A DNA stretch of 32,436 nt from NCBI GenBank assembly GCA_027485145.1, contig JAIXRO010000197.1, positions 1 through 32,436 on the forward strand. Reading direction: 5' to 3'. Origin of the DNA: Hyphomonadaceae bacterium. GTDB lineage: Bacteria; Pseudomonadota; Alphaproteobacteria; Caulobacterales; Hyphomonadaceae. The notes beneath the pieces were generated by a model that saw only the letters and a program-made list of their open reading frames with translations, was not told the DNA's origin and did not search any database. Shown here one piece after another: positions 23,233-30,031 of this stretch; within the stretch, counting starts at the first letter, position 1; the number at the start of each line of letters is the position of its first letter. The position numbers and the translations under genes were made by a program.

Positions 23233-24201
23233 ATGGCCGAGACACGACATGCTGAAATCCTGATCATCGGCTCCGGCCCTGCGGGCTGGACCGCCGCCGT
23301 CTATGCCGCGCGCAGCTTGCGCGAAACGCTCGTCGTGACTGGCATGCAGCCGGGCGGCCAGCTGACCATCACGACCGATGTCGAGAACTGGCCGGGCGAG
23401 GCGCATATCCTCGGGCCGGACCTGATGGTGCGCATGCAGGAGCATGCCGAGAAGATGGGCGCGAAAGTCGCGAACGACCACATCCTCAGCGTCGACTTCG
23501 AAAGCCGCCCCTTCAAGGCCGTCGGCGAGACCGGCACGACATATACCGCCGACGCAGTGATCATCTCCACCGGCGCGCAGGCCAAGTGGCTGGACCTTCC
23601 CAGCGAGCAGAAGTTCAAGGGCTTCGGCGTCTCCGCCTGCGCCACCTGCGATGGCTTCTTCTACCGGGGCCGCGAAGTCATGGTCGTCGGCGGCGGCAAC
23701 ACGGCCGTCGAAGAGGCGCTGTTCCTGACGAACTTCGCCTCCAAGGTCACCGTCGTCCACCGCCGCGATCATTTCCGCGCCGAAAAGATCCTGCAGGACC
23801 GCCTGTTCAAGAATCCGAAAGTCGAAGTGATCTGGGATTCGGCACTGGAAGACGTGCTCGGCGACGAGCAGCCCCTCGGCGTCACGGCCGCGCGCATCCG
23901 GAACATCAAGACGGGCGCCGTGCGCGACATCCCCGTCCACGGCATTTTCATCGCCATCGGCCATGCGCCGTCCACGGAGCTTTTCGTCGGCAAGCTGCCG
24001 ATGCGCCCGAACGGCTACCTGATCACCGAACCCGGCTCGACCCGCACGTCCATCCCCGGCGTCTATGCCGCGGGCGACGTCACCGACGAGACCTACCGCC
24101 AGGCGGTCACCGCCGCCGGCATGGGCTGCATGGCCGCGCTGGAAGCCGAACGCTGGCTGTCCGAGGAAGCAGCGCATCGCGAGACGGTTGCGGCGGAGTA
24201 A
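23233..24201 (+). CDS. trxB: Thioredoxin reductase (NADPH)
   Basis: A 322-residue flavoprotein disulfide reductase that transfers electrons from NADPH to thioredoxin. The FAD site GSGPAG is at 13-18, the redox centre CATCDGFF has C136 and C139, the NADPH fold GGGNTA is at 153-158 with HRRDHFRA after it, and the C-terminal FAD motif is GVYAAGDVTD. Length and motifs match E. coli-type TrxB. An upstream in-frame ATG at 23221 exists, but GGAGG (23223-23227) is 5 nt before ATG 23233, which makes the latter the better start. It converges on the PIN gene with a 23-nt gap. Confidence 0.95.
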   Translation: MAETRHAEILIIGSGPAGWTAAVYAARSLRETLVVTGMQPGGQLTITTDVENWPGEAHILGPDLMVRMQEHAEKMGAKVANDHILSVDFESRPFKAVGETGTTYTADAVIISTGAQAKWLDLPSEQKFKGFGVSACATCDGFFYRGREVMVVGGGNTAVEEALFLTNFASKVTVVHRRDHFRAEKILQDRLFKNPKVEVIWDSALEDVLGDEQPLGVTAARIRNIKTGAVRDIPVHGIFIAIGHAPSTELFVGKLPMRPNGYLITEPGSTRTSIPGVYAAGDVTDETYRQAVTAAGMGCMAALEAERWLSEEAAHRETVAAE

Positions 24202-24224
24202 CCCCACAAACTGCATCCAGATTC

Positions 24225-24677
24225 TTAAAGGTCGGACAAGCGAAGCGCCTGCCCGCCGAATTTTTTTGTGGTAGCAGCAAGAGTTGCGTCTTCGGTTACT
24301 AGTGTAAGCTGACGTTGCAGCGCTGTCAGACCAATCAAAGTGTCACGAATTCGATTTGAAGTATCTGAGTGTTTCTTTCTCGCTTCTCCGTCTGCGTTTG
24401 TGAGTTCCTCCAGAAACGGTTGATACAGTTTTGAATCACCCCAACTGCTTTGGTCCCAACGGGACTCGTCCCAAACAGCATGGGTGGTCGTCTCAAACTC
24501 TGCGATGATTTCCTGAAAGATCGAATGCAGCGCCAATCGCCGAGCATGATCTAGCGTTCGACCTAGTTCATCGAATTGAACATGCGTTGCAAAGAGGGTG
24601 TGATTGGACAATTGCGATTTAGATGTCGGGTCGTCCGCCAATCGATTGAAGATCACGGTGTCCAACAGCAATTCCAT
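24225..24677 (-). CDS. PIN-like domain protein without visible antitoxin
   Basis: A 150-residue protein with PIN-fold features: an opening strand MELLLDTVIFNRLAD with D6, an acidic pair D36/E37 in THVQFDELGRT, D112 in NRIRDTLIGLTALQ and D130 in LTLVTEDATLAA, ending in a short strand GGQALRLSDL. Four acidic positions in this order are what PIN ribonucleases use to bind Mg. Such proteins are often VapC-type toxins, but no antitoxin gene is seen on either side. The gene is visibly AT-richer than its surroundings (27 and 29 G+C of 60 in two lines against 41 of 60 in the neighbour), suggesting acquisition. Its ATG lies 9 nt after the TPR-gene stop, with AGGGCGG as a possible ribosome site. Confidence 0.75.
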   Translation of the reverse strand: MELLLDTVIFNRLADDPTSKSQLSNHTLFATHVQFDELGRTLDHARRLALHSIFQEIIAEFETTTHAVWDESRWDQSSWGDSKLYQPFLEELTNADGEARKKHSDTSNRIRDTLIGLTALQRQLTLVTEDATLAATTKKFGGQALRLSDL

Positions 24678-24686
24678 CCGACCGCC

Positions 24687-25451
24687 CTACAGCATCCCCA
24701 GCGCCGCCGCTTCGACGTCGCGCGGCTTGCCCGTCGCCACGACCTCCAGCAATACACCCGCCCGGCCCTGCATCACGCGGTCAAGCTCCGTAGCCGGATC
24801 AATCGCCAGCGCCGCCTGCAGCTCGGTTTCGATCTCGGCGTGATACTTCTTCGCGTCCAGCGCCGCGAGCGCCCGCGCCCATTGCCAGCGCAGGCTCGCA
24901 TCCTCCGGCGCAAGGCGAACCGCCTCCGCGTAGTATTTCCGCGCGGTCTTGAGGCTCGCGCCCATTATGGCGGCACCGACAGAACCGCCGCGCCGGTGCA
25001 CCTCGACATGCCAGACCGCCAGGAAGCCGAGCGCATAATGATTGGCCGGGTCGTCCGCGAGCACGCCTTCGGCCAGCGCCTTCGCCTTCGGCCCATTGCC
25101 GGAATCGCGCGCCTCCATGAGGTCCATCGGCCGCGTCAGGAGCGACAGCGCGATCGCCTTCTGCAGCCGCCCTTCGCCGTGGCGCACGTCCAGCTTCAGG
25201 GCCGCCTCGGCCTCGTCCAGCGCCTTCTTCAGCACGGCCGTGTCCGGCTCGCGCCCCGCGCACATCGCTTTCGCGAGGATCGACCGGGCCCGCAGGGCAT
25301 GCGCATCTGCGGTCAGTTCGGCTGCCGCCTCGCGCAGCGCAAGGTCATACTGGCCCGCCCGGAACGCCGCATTCGCGCCCGCGATATCCGCGAGAGCGAA
25401 AGGCGCCCCTGAGACAAGAAGCGCCGCCAGAATCAGGCTGCGTCGGATCAT
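24687..25451 (-). CDS. Periplasmic TPR-repeat protein
   Basis: A 254-residue protein with signal peptide MIRRSLILAALLVSGAPFALA, cut before DIAGAN. The mature chain is made of helical pairs of TPR type: ANAAFRAGQYDLALREAAAEL, then VLKKALDEAEAALKLDVRHGEGRLQKAIALSLL, then AKALAEGVLADDPANHYALGFLAVWH and TARKYYAEAVRLAPEDASLRWQWARAL. TPRs mediate protein-protein contacts, and no partner can be named. The gene is divergent from the FAD oxidoreductase (71-nt gap) and may be co-transcribed with the downstream PIN gene. Confidence 0.85.
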   Translation of the reverse strand: MIRRSLILAALLVSGAPFALADIAGANAAFRAGQYDLALREAAAELTADAHALRARSILAKAMCAGREPDTAVLKKALDEAEAALKLDVRHGEGRLQKAIALSLLTRPMDLMEARDSGNGPKAKALAEGVLADDPANHYALGFLAVWHVEVHRRGGSVGAAIMGASLKTARKYYAEAVRLAPEDASLRWQWARALAALDAKKYHAEIETELQAALAIDPATELDRVMQGRAGVLLEVVATGKPRDVEAAALGML

Positions 25452-25522
25452 CCACCCTGATAGTACACCAATCAGGCTGCCCCGGCGAGCGGCGGCTTCT
25501 ACCCAGCCCTGACAGGATATGC

Positions 25523-26656
25523 ATGACGGACAGTTTCGAGGCAGATGTGGTCGTCATTGGCGCCGGCGTGATCGGCCTCGCCTCGGCCCGGGCGCTCGCC
25601 CGCGCGGGGCGGGAGGTCATCGTGCTGGAGGCCGAGGACCAGATCGCGATGCACACGTCCTCGCGCAATTCCGAAGTCATCCATGCCGGGCTCTACTATG
25701 CCAGGGGCAGCCTGAAGGCGCGTCACTGCGTCAATGGCCGCCGGATGCTCTACGCCTATCTCGATGCGCACGGTGTCACCGTGAAGCGCTGCGGCAAGTT
25801 TGTGGTGGCGGTGGGCGCCGCCGAGGCCGCGGCACCCTCCGCGATCCTCGCCCGCGCTGAAGCCAATGGCGTGGAACAGCTGAGCCTCATCGACGGCCCC
25901 GCCGTACGAAAGATCGAGCCCGCCCTCAGCGCGCAGGTCACCGGCGCGATCGTCTCGCCCGTCTCCGGCATCTTTGACAGCCATGCCTATTTCCTCGCCC
26001 TGCAGGGCGAGCTGGAAGACGCAGGCGGCTCCATCGCGTTCGGTACGCCGCTACTGTCCGGCGCGGTCGAGACCGGCCATGTCCGGCTGGAGACCGGCGG
26101 CGCCTCGCCCGCCACCATCCGCGCCCGCACCGTCATCAACGCGGCCGGCCACCATGCCATAAGCGCCGCTTCCCTGATCGAAGGCCCGCACACCACCGGC
26201 CTGCCCGCGCCGCATTATGTGAAGGGCAGCTATTTCACCATCCAGGGCCACACGCCCTTCAGCCGCCTGATCTACCCGATGCCGACCACCTCCAGCCTCG
26301 GCCTCCACCTGACGATTGACCTGGCGGGCCGCGGCAAGGTCGGCCCGGACGCCGAATGGCTCCCCGAGACGGCAGCCCCCCCGTTCGACTACCGGGTAGA
26401 TCCCGCCCGGGCGAAACTGTTCCATGCCGAAGTCACCCGCTACTGGCCGGGCCTCACCGTCGAGCGCCTGAGCCCCGACTATGCCGGCGTGCGCCCGAAG
26501 CTGGTTGCCCCCGGTGCCCCATCCGGTGATTTCCGCATCGAGGGGGCCGAGACGCATGGCAGCCCGGGCCTGATCAACCTCCTCGGCATCGAAAGCCCGG
26601 GGCTGACCTCCTCGCTCTCCATCGCCGACCACGTGGCGGAACTCGCCGCCGCCTGA
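25523..26656 (+). CDS. FAD-dependent oxidoreductase, L-2-hydroxyglutarate dehydrogenase/oxidase-like
   Basis: A 377-residue DAO-fold flavoprotein. The dinucleotide motif GAGVIG is at 13-18 (VVVIGAGVIGLASARALARAG), followed by VIVLEAEDQ, the family stretch SSRNSEVIHAGLYYARGSLKARHCVNG and later RTVINAAGHHA, KGSYFTIQGHTPFSRLIYPMP, LGLHLTIDLAGR, DYAGVRPKL and LLGIESPGLTSSLSIADHV. These match the LhgO/L2HGDH group, which oxidises L-2-hydroxyglutarate to 2-oxoglutarate; the exact substrate is inferred. The ATG has AGGA upstream. It converges on the CMD-family gene with a 2-nt gap. Confidence 0.9.
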   Translation: MTDSFEADVVVIGAGVIGLASARALARAGREVIVLEAEDQIAMHTSSRNSEVIHAGLYYARGSLKARHCVNGRRMLYAYLDAHGVTVKRCGKFVVAVGAAEAAAPSAILARAEANGVEQLSLIDGPAVRKIEPALSAQVTGAIVSPVSGIFDSHAYFLALQGELEDAGGSIAFGTPLLSGAVETGHVRLETGGASPATIRARTVINAAGHHAISAASLIEGPHTTGLPAPHYVKGSYFTIQGHTPFSRLIYPMPTTSSLGLHLTIDLAGRGKVGPDAEWLPETAAPPFDYRVDPARAKLFHAEVTRYWPGLTVERLSPDYAGVRPKLVAPGAPSGDFRIEGAETHGSPGLINLLGIESPGLTSSLSIADHVAELAAA

Positions 26657-26658
26657 AC

Positions 26659-27207
26659 TCAGCCCGCCGGAAACCGCGACGCGAAAGGTTCAGGCGCGAG
26701 GCGCGCCGCGTTCGCGACAAGGCTGATCGTATGATAGGTCCCGCACAGCGCAATGATCTCCAGCTGCTGCGCCTTTGACCAATCCTCCGTGAACGCATCA
26801 AGTTCGTCATCGGCCAGCATCCCGCGATGGCAGAAGCCATCGACCGCCGAAATCAGCCGCGCCTCGCGTTCGCTCCAGACCGGCGCATGGGCGACCGGCC
26901 GCTGCGTCGCCGCCACCTGTTCCGGAGTGAGCTTCGCCGCGCGCGCAAAAATCGCGACATGAACGCCCCATTCGTATTCGCAGCCATAATGGGCGGTGAC
27001 CCGCAGGATCACGATCTCGCGGTCACGCAGGGCCAGCGGGCTTTCCTTGTCGAGCAGGTTGGGCACGCCGCGCGACAGGAACCGCTTCGAATTGGCGAAG
27101 GTCCGGAACAGGCTGAGCAGGTAGCCGTCCTGGCGTGGATAACGGGCCAGCAGCGTTTCAATGTCCGGTTCGAACGGAGGCTCGATTGGCGCAAGTCGGT
27201 TGGTCAT
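26659..27207 (-). CDS. Carboxymuconolactone decarboxylase (CMD/AhpD-like) family protein
   Basis: A 182-residue helical protein with the CMD core: LALRDREIVILRVTAHYGCEYEWGVHVAIFARAAKLTPEQ, containing C76, E77, E79 and H83. The second cysteine of the AhpD CxxC pair is absent, so peroxidase-linked chemistry like AhpD is unlikely. Members often act as small-molecule decarboxylases or of unknown role. A second helical part, REARLISAVDGFCHRGMLADDELDAF and LEIIALCGTYHTISLVANAARL, resembles the repeated CMD pattern. It is divergent from and probably controlled by the HxlR regulator through two operator copies around its promoter. Confidence 0.85.
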   Translation of the reverse strand: MTNRLAPIEPPFEPDIETLLARYPRQDGYLLSLFRTFANSKRFLSRGVPNLLDKESPLALRDREIVILRVTAHYGCEYEWGVHVAIFARAAKLTPEQVAATQRPVAHAPVWSEREARLISAVDGFCHRGMLADDELDAFTEDWSKAQQLEIIALCGTYHTISLVANAARLAPEPFASRFPAG

Positions 27208-27220
27208 GGGTCACTCTTAT

Positions 27221-27262
27221 GCTATCGAAAACGTAGCACTCATATGCTACGATTTTAGTAGC
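27221..27262. promoter_or_regulatory. Paired operator sites of the HxlR regulator
   Basis: Two 17-bp sites, GCTATCGAAAACGTAGC (27221-27237) and GCTACGATTTTAGTAGC (27246-27262), are inverted versions of one motif, GCTA-N3-AAA-N-CGTAGC. Their inner arms form a perfect CGTAGC/GCTACG inverted repeat (27232-27251), and CACTCWTATGCTA recurs directly with a 25-bp step. The second site exactly fills the spacer of the CMD promoter. HxlR dimers bind such short inverted repeats; assignment to the adjacent regulator is by position. Confidence 0.65.
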
Positions 27263-27267
27263 GTCAA
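27239..27267 (-). promoter_or_regulatory. Promoter of the CMD-family gene
   Basis: On the reverse strand TTGACG (complement of 27262-27267) and TATGAG (complement of 27239-27244) are separated by exactly 17 nt. One HxlR-type site occupies the spacer and the other lies just downstream of the expected start point, so regulator binding should block this promoter. Confidence 0.6.
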
Positions 27268-27279
27268 TCGGAGCGACGA

Positions 27280-27612
27280 ATGAGCCCATCCGCAAGACCC
27301 GTCCGCGGCTCCACAACCGGCCGGCCCATCATGGTCCTGCTGGACCTGATCGGCCAGCGCTGGACCCTGCGTATCCTCTGGGAACTGCAGCCCGGCCCGG
27401 AAACCTTCCGCAGCCTGCAGGCGCGCTGCGGTGACATTTCGCCGACCGTGCTCAACACCCGCCTGAAGGCGTTGCGGGAGGCAGGCCTCGTAGATGCCGG
27501 CGACGAGGGTTACCGGCTGACCGAGGACGGGCGATCGCTGGGCCAGCACCTTCTGGCCTTGGATGCCTGGGCAAGGGAGTGGGCGGACCACCGCCCGGCG
27601 CCGTCCACCTAG
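27280..27612 (+). CDS. HxlR-family winged-helix transcriptional regulator
   Basis: A 110-residue regulator with the HxlR core: IMVLLDLIGQRWTLRILWELQPGPETFRSLQARCGDISPTVLNTRLKALREAGLVDAGDEGYRLTEDGRSL, where the recognition helix is SPTVLNTRLKAL and the wing is GYRLTEDG. A single cysteine (C47, QARCGDIS) could be redox-sensitive, as in some HxlR proteins (inference). The usual conserved upstream Cys of HypR-type sensors is not apparent. The ATG has GGAG 6 nt upstream. It is divergent from the CMD-family gene and probably represses it and itself. Confidence 0.9.
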   Translation: MSPSARPVRGSTTGRPIMVLLDLIGQRWTLRILWELQPGPETFRSLQARCGDISPTVLNTRLKALREAGLVDAGDEGYRLTEDGRSLGQHLLALDAWAREWADHRPAPST

Positions 27613-27617
27613 GCCGC

Positions 27618-27646
27618 TTGCACGCCCCGGTGCCAATGTGTATCAG
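27618..27646 (+). promoter_or_regulatory. Promoter of the tRNA gene
   Basis: TTGCAC (27618-27623) and TATCAG (27641-27646) are spaced by exactly 17 nt and end 23 nt before the tRNA. It starts 5 nt after the HxlR stop codon. Confidence 0.55.
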
Positions 27647-27669
27647 GCGCCTTCGCTGACGCAGCGAAC

Positions 27670-27746
27670 GGTTCGGTAGCTCAGCTGGTTAGAGCGCGCG
27701 ACTCATAATCGCGAGGTCGAGAGTTCAAGTCTCTCCCGAACCACCA
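27670..27746 (+). tRNA. tRNA-Met (anticodon CAU); tRNA-Ile2 not excluded
   Basis: A 77-nt cloverleaf with encoded CCA. The acceptor GGTTCGG pairs with CCGAACC. The D-arm reads TAGCTCAGCTGGTTAGAGC, the anticodon arm CGCGA-CTCATAA-TCGCG gives CAU, and the T-arm GAGAG-TTCAAGT-CTCTC is intact; the discriminator is A. CAU can be elongator Met or lysidine-modified Ile2. The T-C-A-U-A-A loop suits both, so the amino acid is less certain than the tRNA itself. It is not an initiator: acceptor pair 1-72 is a normal G-C. Confidence 0.93.
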
Positions 27747-27795
27747 TAAATTGTTAGCAGACTTCCGCCACTTTGCAGGATCGGGGAGAAAGCTC

Positions 27796-30030
27796 ATGCT
27801 GACGACGGACCTTTCAACCTGGCGGAAGGCATGGCGCACGGTGTTCGCGCTGGGCGGTCTCGGGCTGCTGCCCGGCCTCGCAGCGGCCCAGGAGGCCGCG
27901 CCCACCGAGCCGGAGCCGCCGAAGATCGCCCTCGTCCTCTCCGGCGGCGGGGCCCTCGGCCTCGCGCATGTCGGCGCGATCCAGGAACTCGAACGCCTCG
28001 GCATCCGGCCGGACATGGTCATCGGCACGTCGATGGGCGCCGTGATCGGCGGGCTCTACGCTTCGGGCCTGACCGGCGCGGAACTGGAATCGGTCGTCGG
28101 ATCGGTCAACTGGGCGGGCGTCTTCTCGCCAGCGCCGGACCGCGACAAGCTGACATTCCGCCAGAAACAGCAGCAGGCGGACTTTCCGGGTACGGCCAGT
28201 CTTGGCGTCTCGGCGGCCGGCATCCTGCTGCCCACCGGCGCGGTTTCCGACCAGACGCTGATGAAGGAACTCCGCCGCTTCACGCCCGCGCGCACCCGCC
28301 TTGATGATTTCGACGATCTCGCGATTCCCTTCCGCGCAGTGGCAACCGATATCGGTACGGGTGACGCCGTCGTCCTGTCTTCGGGCGAATTGCCGATGGC
28401 GATGCGCGCCTCGATCTCCCTGCCCGGCGTGTTTCCCGCGGTCCGCATGGACGGCAAGCTGCTGGTTGATGGCGGCCTCGCTGCGAACATTCCCATCAGC
28501 GTGGCACGCGAGATGGGCGCCGATATCGTGATCGCGGTCTGGACGCCGAATGACCTCCTGCCGGATACCGAGATCGGCTCGGTCGTCGATGTCCTGTCCC
28601 AGACCGTCAGCCTGCTGATCCTCGCCAACGAGCGCGCCGAAATCGCAACGCTGTCGGAAAAGGATTTTCTCATCCAGGTCGATACCGGCGACATTGGCCC
28701 GACCGCGTTCGCCCGCAGCGCCGAGTTGATCGAGACCGGCCGCGCGGCGCTGAGCGCGCAGGCGCCCGGTCTTGCTGAACTCGCCGCGGCGCGCCCGCCC
28801 ATCGCCTATGCCGGCACCGAGGTCGCACCCCCGCCCGTGATCAGCTTCGTCCGTATCGAGAATTCCTCCCGCCTCGACCAGTCCCTGCTCGAAGGCAAGG
28901 TGGTCGACCTTGCCGGCAAGCCAGCCGACGCGGCGATGATCGACGAGGCGCTCGACCGGATCTACGCCCTTGGCCCGTTCGAAAGCGTTGATTACGTCTA
29001 TGCCGAGCAGGATGGCCAGACCGGCCTTGTCATCCGCGCCGAAGACCGCGTGCCGGACGCGGGCCGCGTGCGCCTCGGCCTGATCGTCGAGAATGATTTC
29101 AACACCGAATCCGACGCGGCGGTATCCGTCGACTTTCGCAGCGCGTCACTCGACGCCTTCGGCTCGGAAATCCAGGCGCGCGCCACCATCGGCGATTTCA
29201 ACGAGATCGCCGCCGAATACTTCCGCGTGCTGGACCCCAGCCAGAACTGGTTTGCGGCCCTGCGCGGCGAAATCCAGAACCGCCCGGTCAACCTGTTTTC
29301 GGACAGCGGATTCAAGACCGCCGGTTTTGATGTCACCTTCGGACTGGCCGCCCTCGATGGCGGCTACCAGTTCGGCAATGTCGGCGAAGTCCGCCTCGGC
29401 GCCGAGTTCGGCACCGGCCGCGCGAAGCTCAACGAGGGCGCCGCGCCCTTCTCCGAGATCGATGTCGATATCGGGCGCATCGTCGCGTCCGGTGCGTATG
29501 ACACGCTCGATGATCCGTTCTTCCCCCGCGACGGCGTGCGCGCCAATGCGCGCTGGGTCAAAGGGTTCACCGCGCTTGGTGACAATGCGGATTTCCAGAC
29601 GATCGGCGCCTCGGTGCTGACCGCGACAAGCCACGGACCCGACACGCTGATCGGCGCCCTCGCTGCCGGCCAGCGCATCGACGGCACCGCGCCCATCGAT
29701 GCGCTTTACCGCGTCGGCGGCCTGTTCAGCCTGTCGGGCTATCGCAAGGAGGAGCTCGCCGGCGAGAATTTCTTCACTGCGCAGGCCATCTACCGCCGCC
29801 AGCTCGGCCGCGACACGCAACAGATCTTCGGCGTGCCCCTGTTCGTGGGCGGATCACTTGAGCTTGGCGATGTCTGGCAGGGCGACACGTCGCTCAATGC
29901 CGGTGACCTGCGCTTCGGCGGCAGCGTCTATGTTGCTTCCGACACGGCCTTCGGCCCCATCTACCTCGCCTTCGGACGCTCCGAGGGCGGACGGCAGTCG
30001 GCCTACCTGCTCATTGGACGGACGTTCTAG
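27796..30030 (+). CDS. Patatin-like phospholipase with POTRA and outer-membrane beta-barrel (PlpD-like, type Vd)
   Basis: A 744-residue exported fusion. The signal peptide ends around LLPGLAAAQE. The patatin domain (about 43-330) has the oxyanion loop GGGALG (50-55), nucleophile GTSMG (Ser79) and the dyad Asp225 in VDGG. A POTRA-like module (about 360-430, VISFVRIENSSRLDQSLLEGKVVDL to DYVYAEQDGQTGLVIRAEDR) leads to a C-terminal Omp85-type barrel with alternating strands, ending in LLIGRTF with a terminal Phe. Type Vd proteins such as PlpD secrete or display their own lipase. The frame opens at a TTG (27751), but ATG 27796 has a GGGGAGA site and starts the signal peptide. It begins 49 nt after the tRNA. 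Confidence 0.9.
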   Translation: MLTTDLSTWRKAWRTVFALGGLGLLPGLAAAQEAAPTEPEPPKIALVLSGGGALGLAHVGAIQELERLGIRPDMVIGTSMGAVIGGLYASGLTGAELESVVGSVNWAGVFSPAPDRDKLTFRQKQQQADFPGTASLGVSAAGILLPTGAVSDQTLMKELRRFTPARTRLDDFDDLAIPFRAVATDIGTGDAVVLSSGELPMAMRASISLPGVFPAVRMDGKLLVDGGLAANIPISVAREMGADIVIAVWTPNDLLPDTEIGSVVDVLSQTVSLLILANERAEIATLSEKDFLIQVDTGDIGPTAFARSAELIETGRAALSAQAPGLAELAAARPPIAYAGTEVAPPPVISFVRIENSSRLDQSLLEGKVVDLAGKPADAAMIDEALDRIYALGPFESVDYVYAEQDGQTGLVIRAEDRVPDAGRVRLGLIVENDFNTESDAAVSVDFRSASLDAFGSEIQARATIGDFNEIAAEYFRVLDPSQNWFAALRGEIQNRPVNLFSDSGFKTAGFDVTFGLAALDGGYQFGNVGEVRLGAEFGTGRAKLNEGAAPFSEIDVDIGRIVASGAYDTLDDPFFPRDGVRANARWVKGFTALGDNADFQTIGASVLTATSHGPDTLIGALAAGQRIDGTAPIDALYRVGGLFSLSGYRKEELAGENFFTAQAIYRRQLGRDTQQIFGVPLFVGGSLELGDVWQGDTSLNAGDLRFGGSVYVASDTAFGPIYLAFGRSEGGRQSAYLLIGRTF

Positions 30031-30031
30031 C

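Noticed and set aside
27670-27746. tRNA as the attachment site of an integrated element
   Set aside because: There is no integrase and no repeat of the tRNA 3' end downstream; the flanking genes look native.
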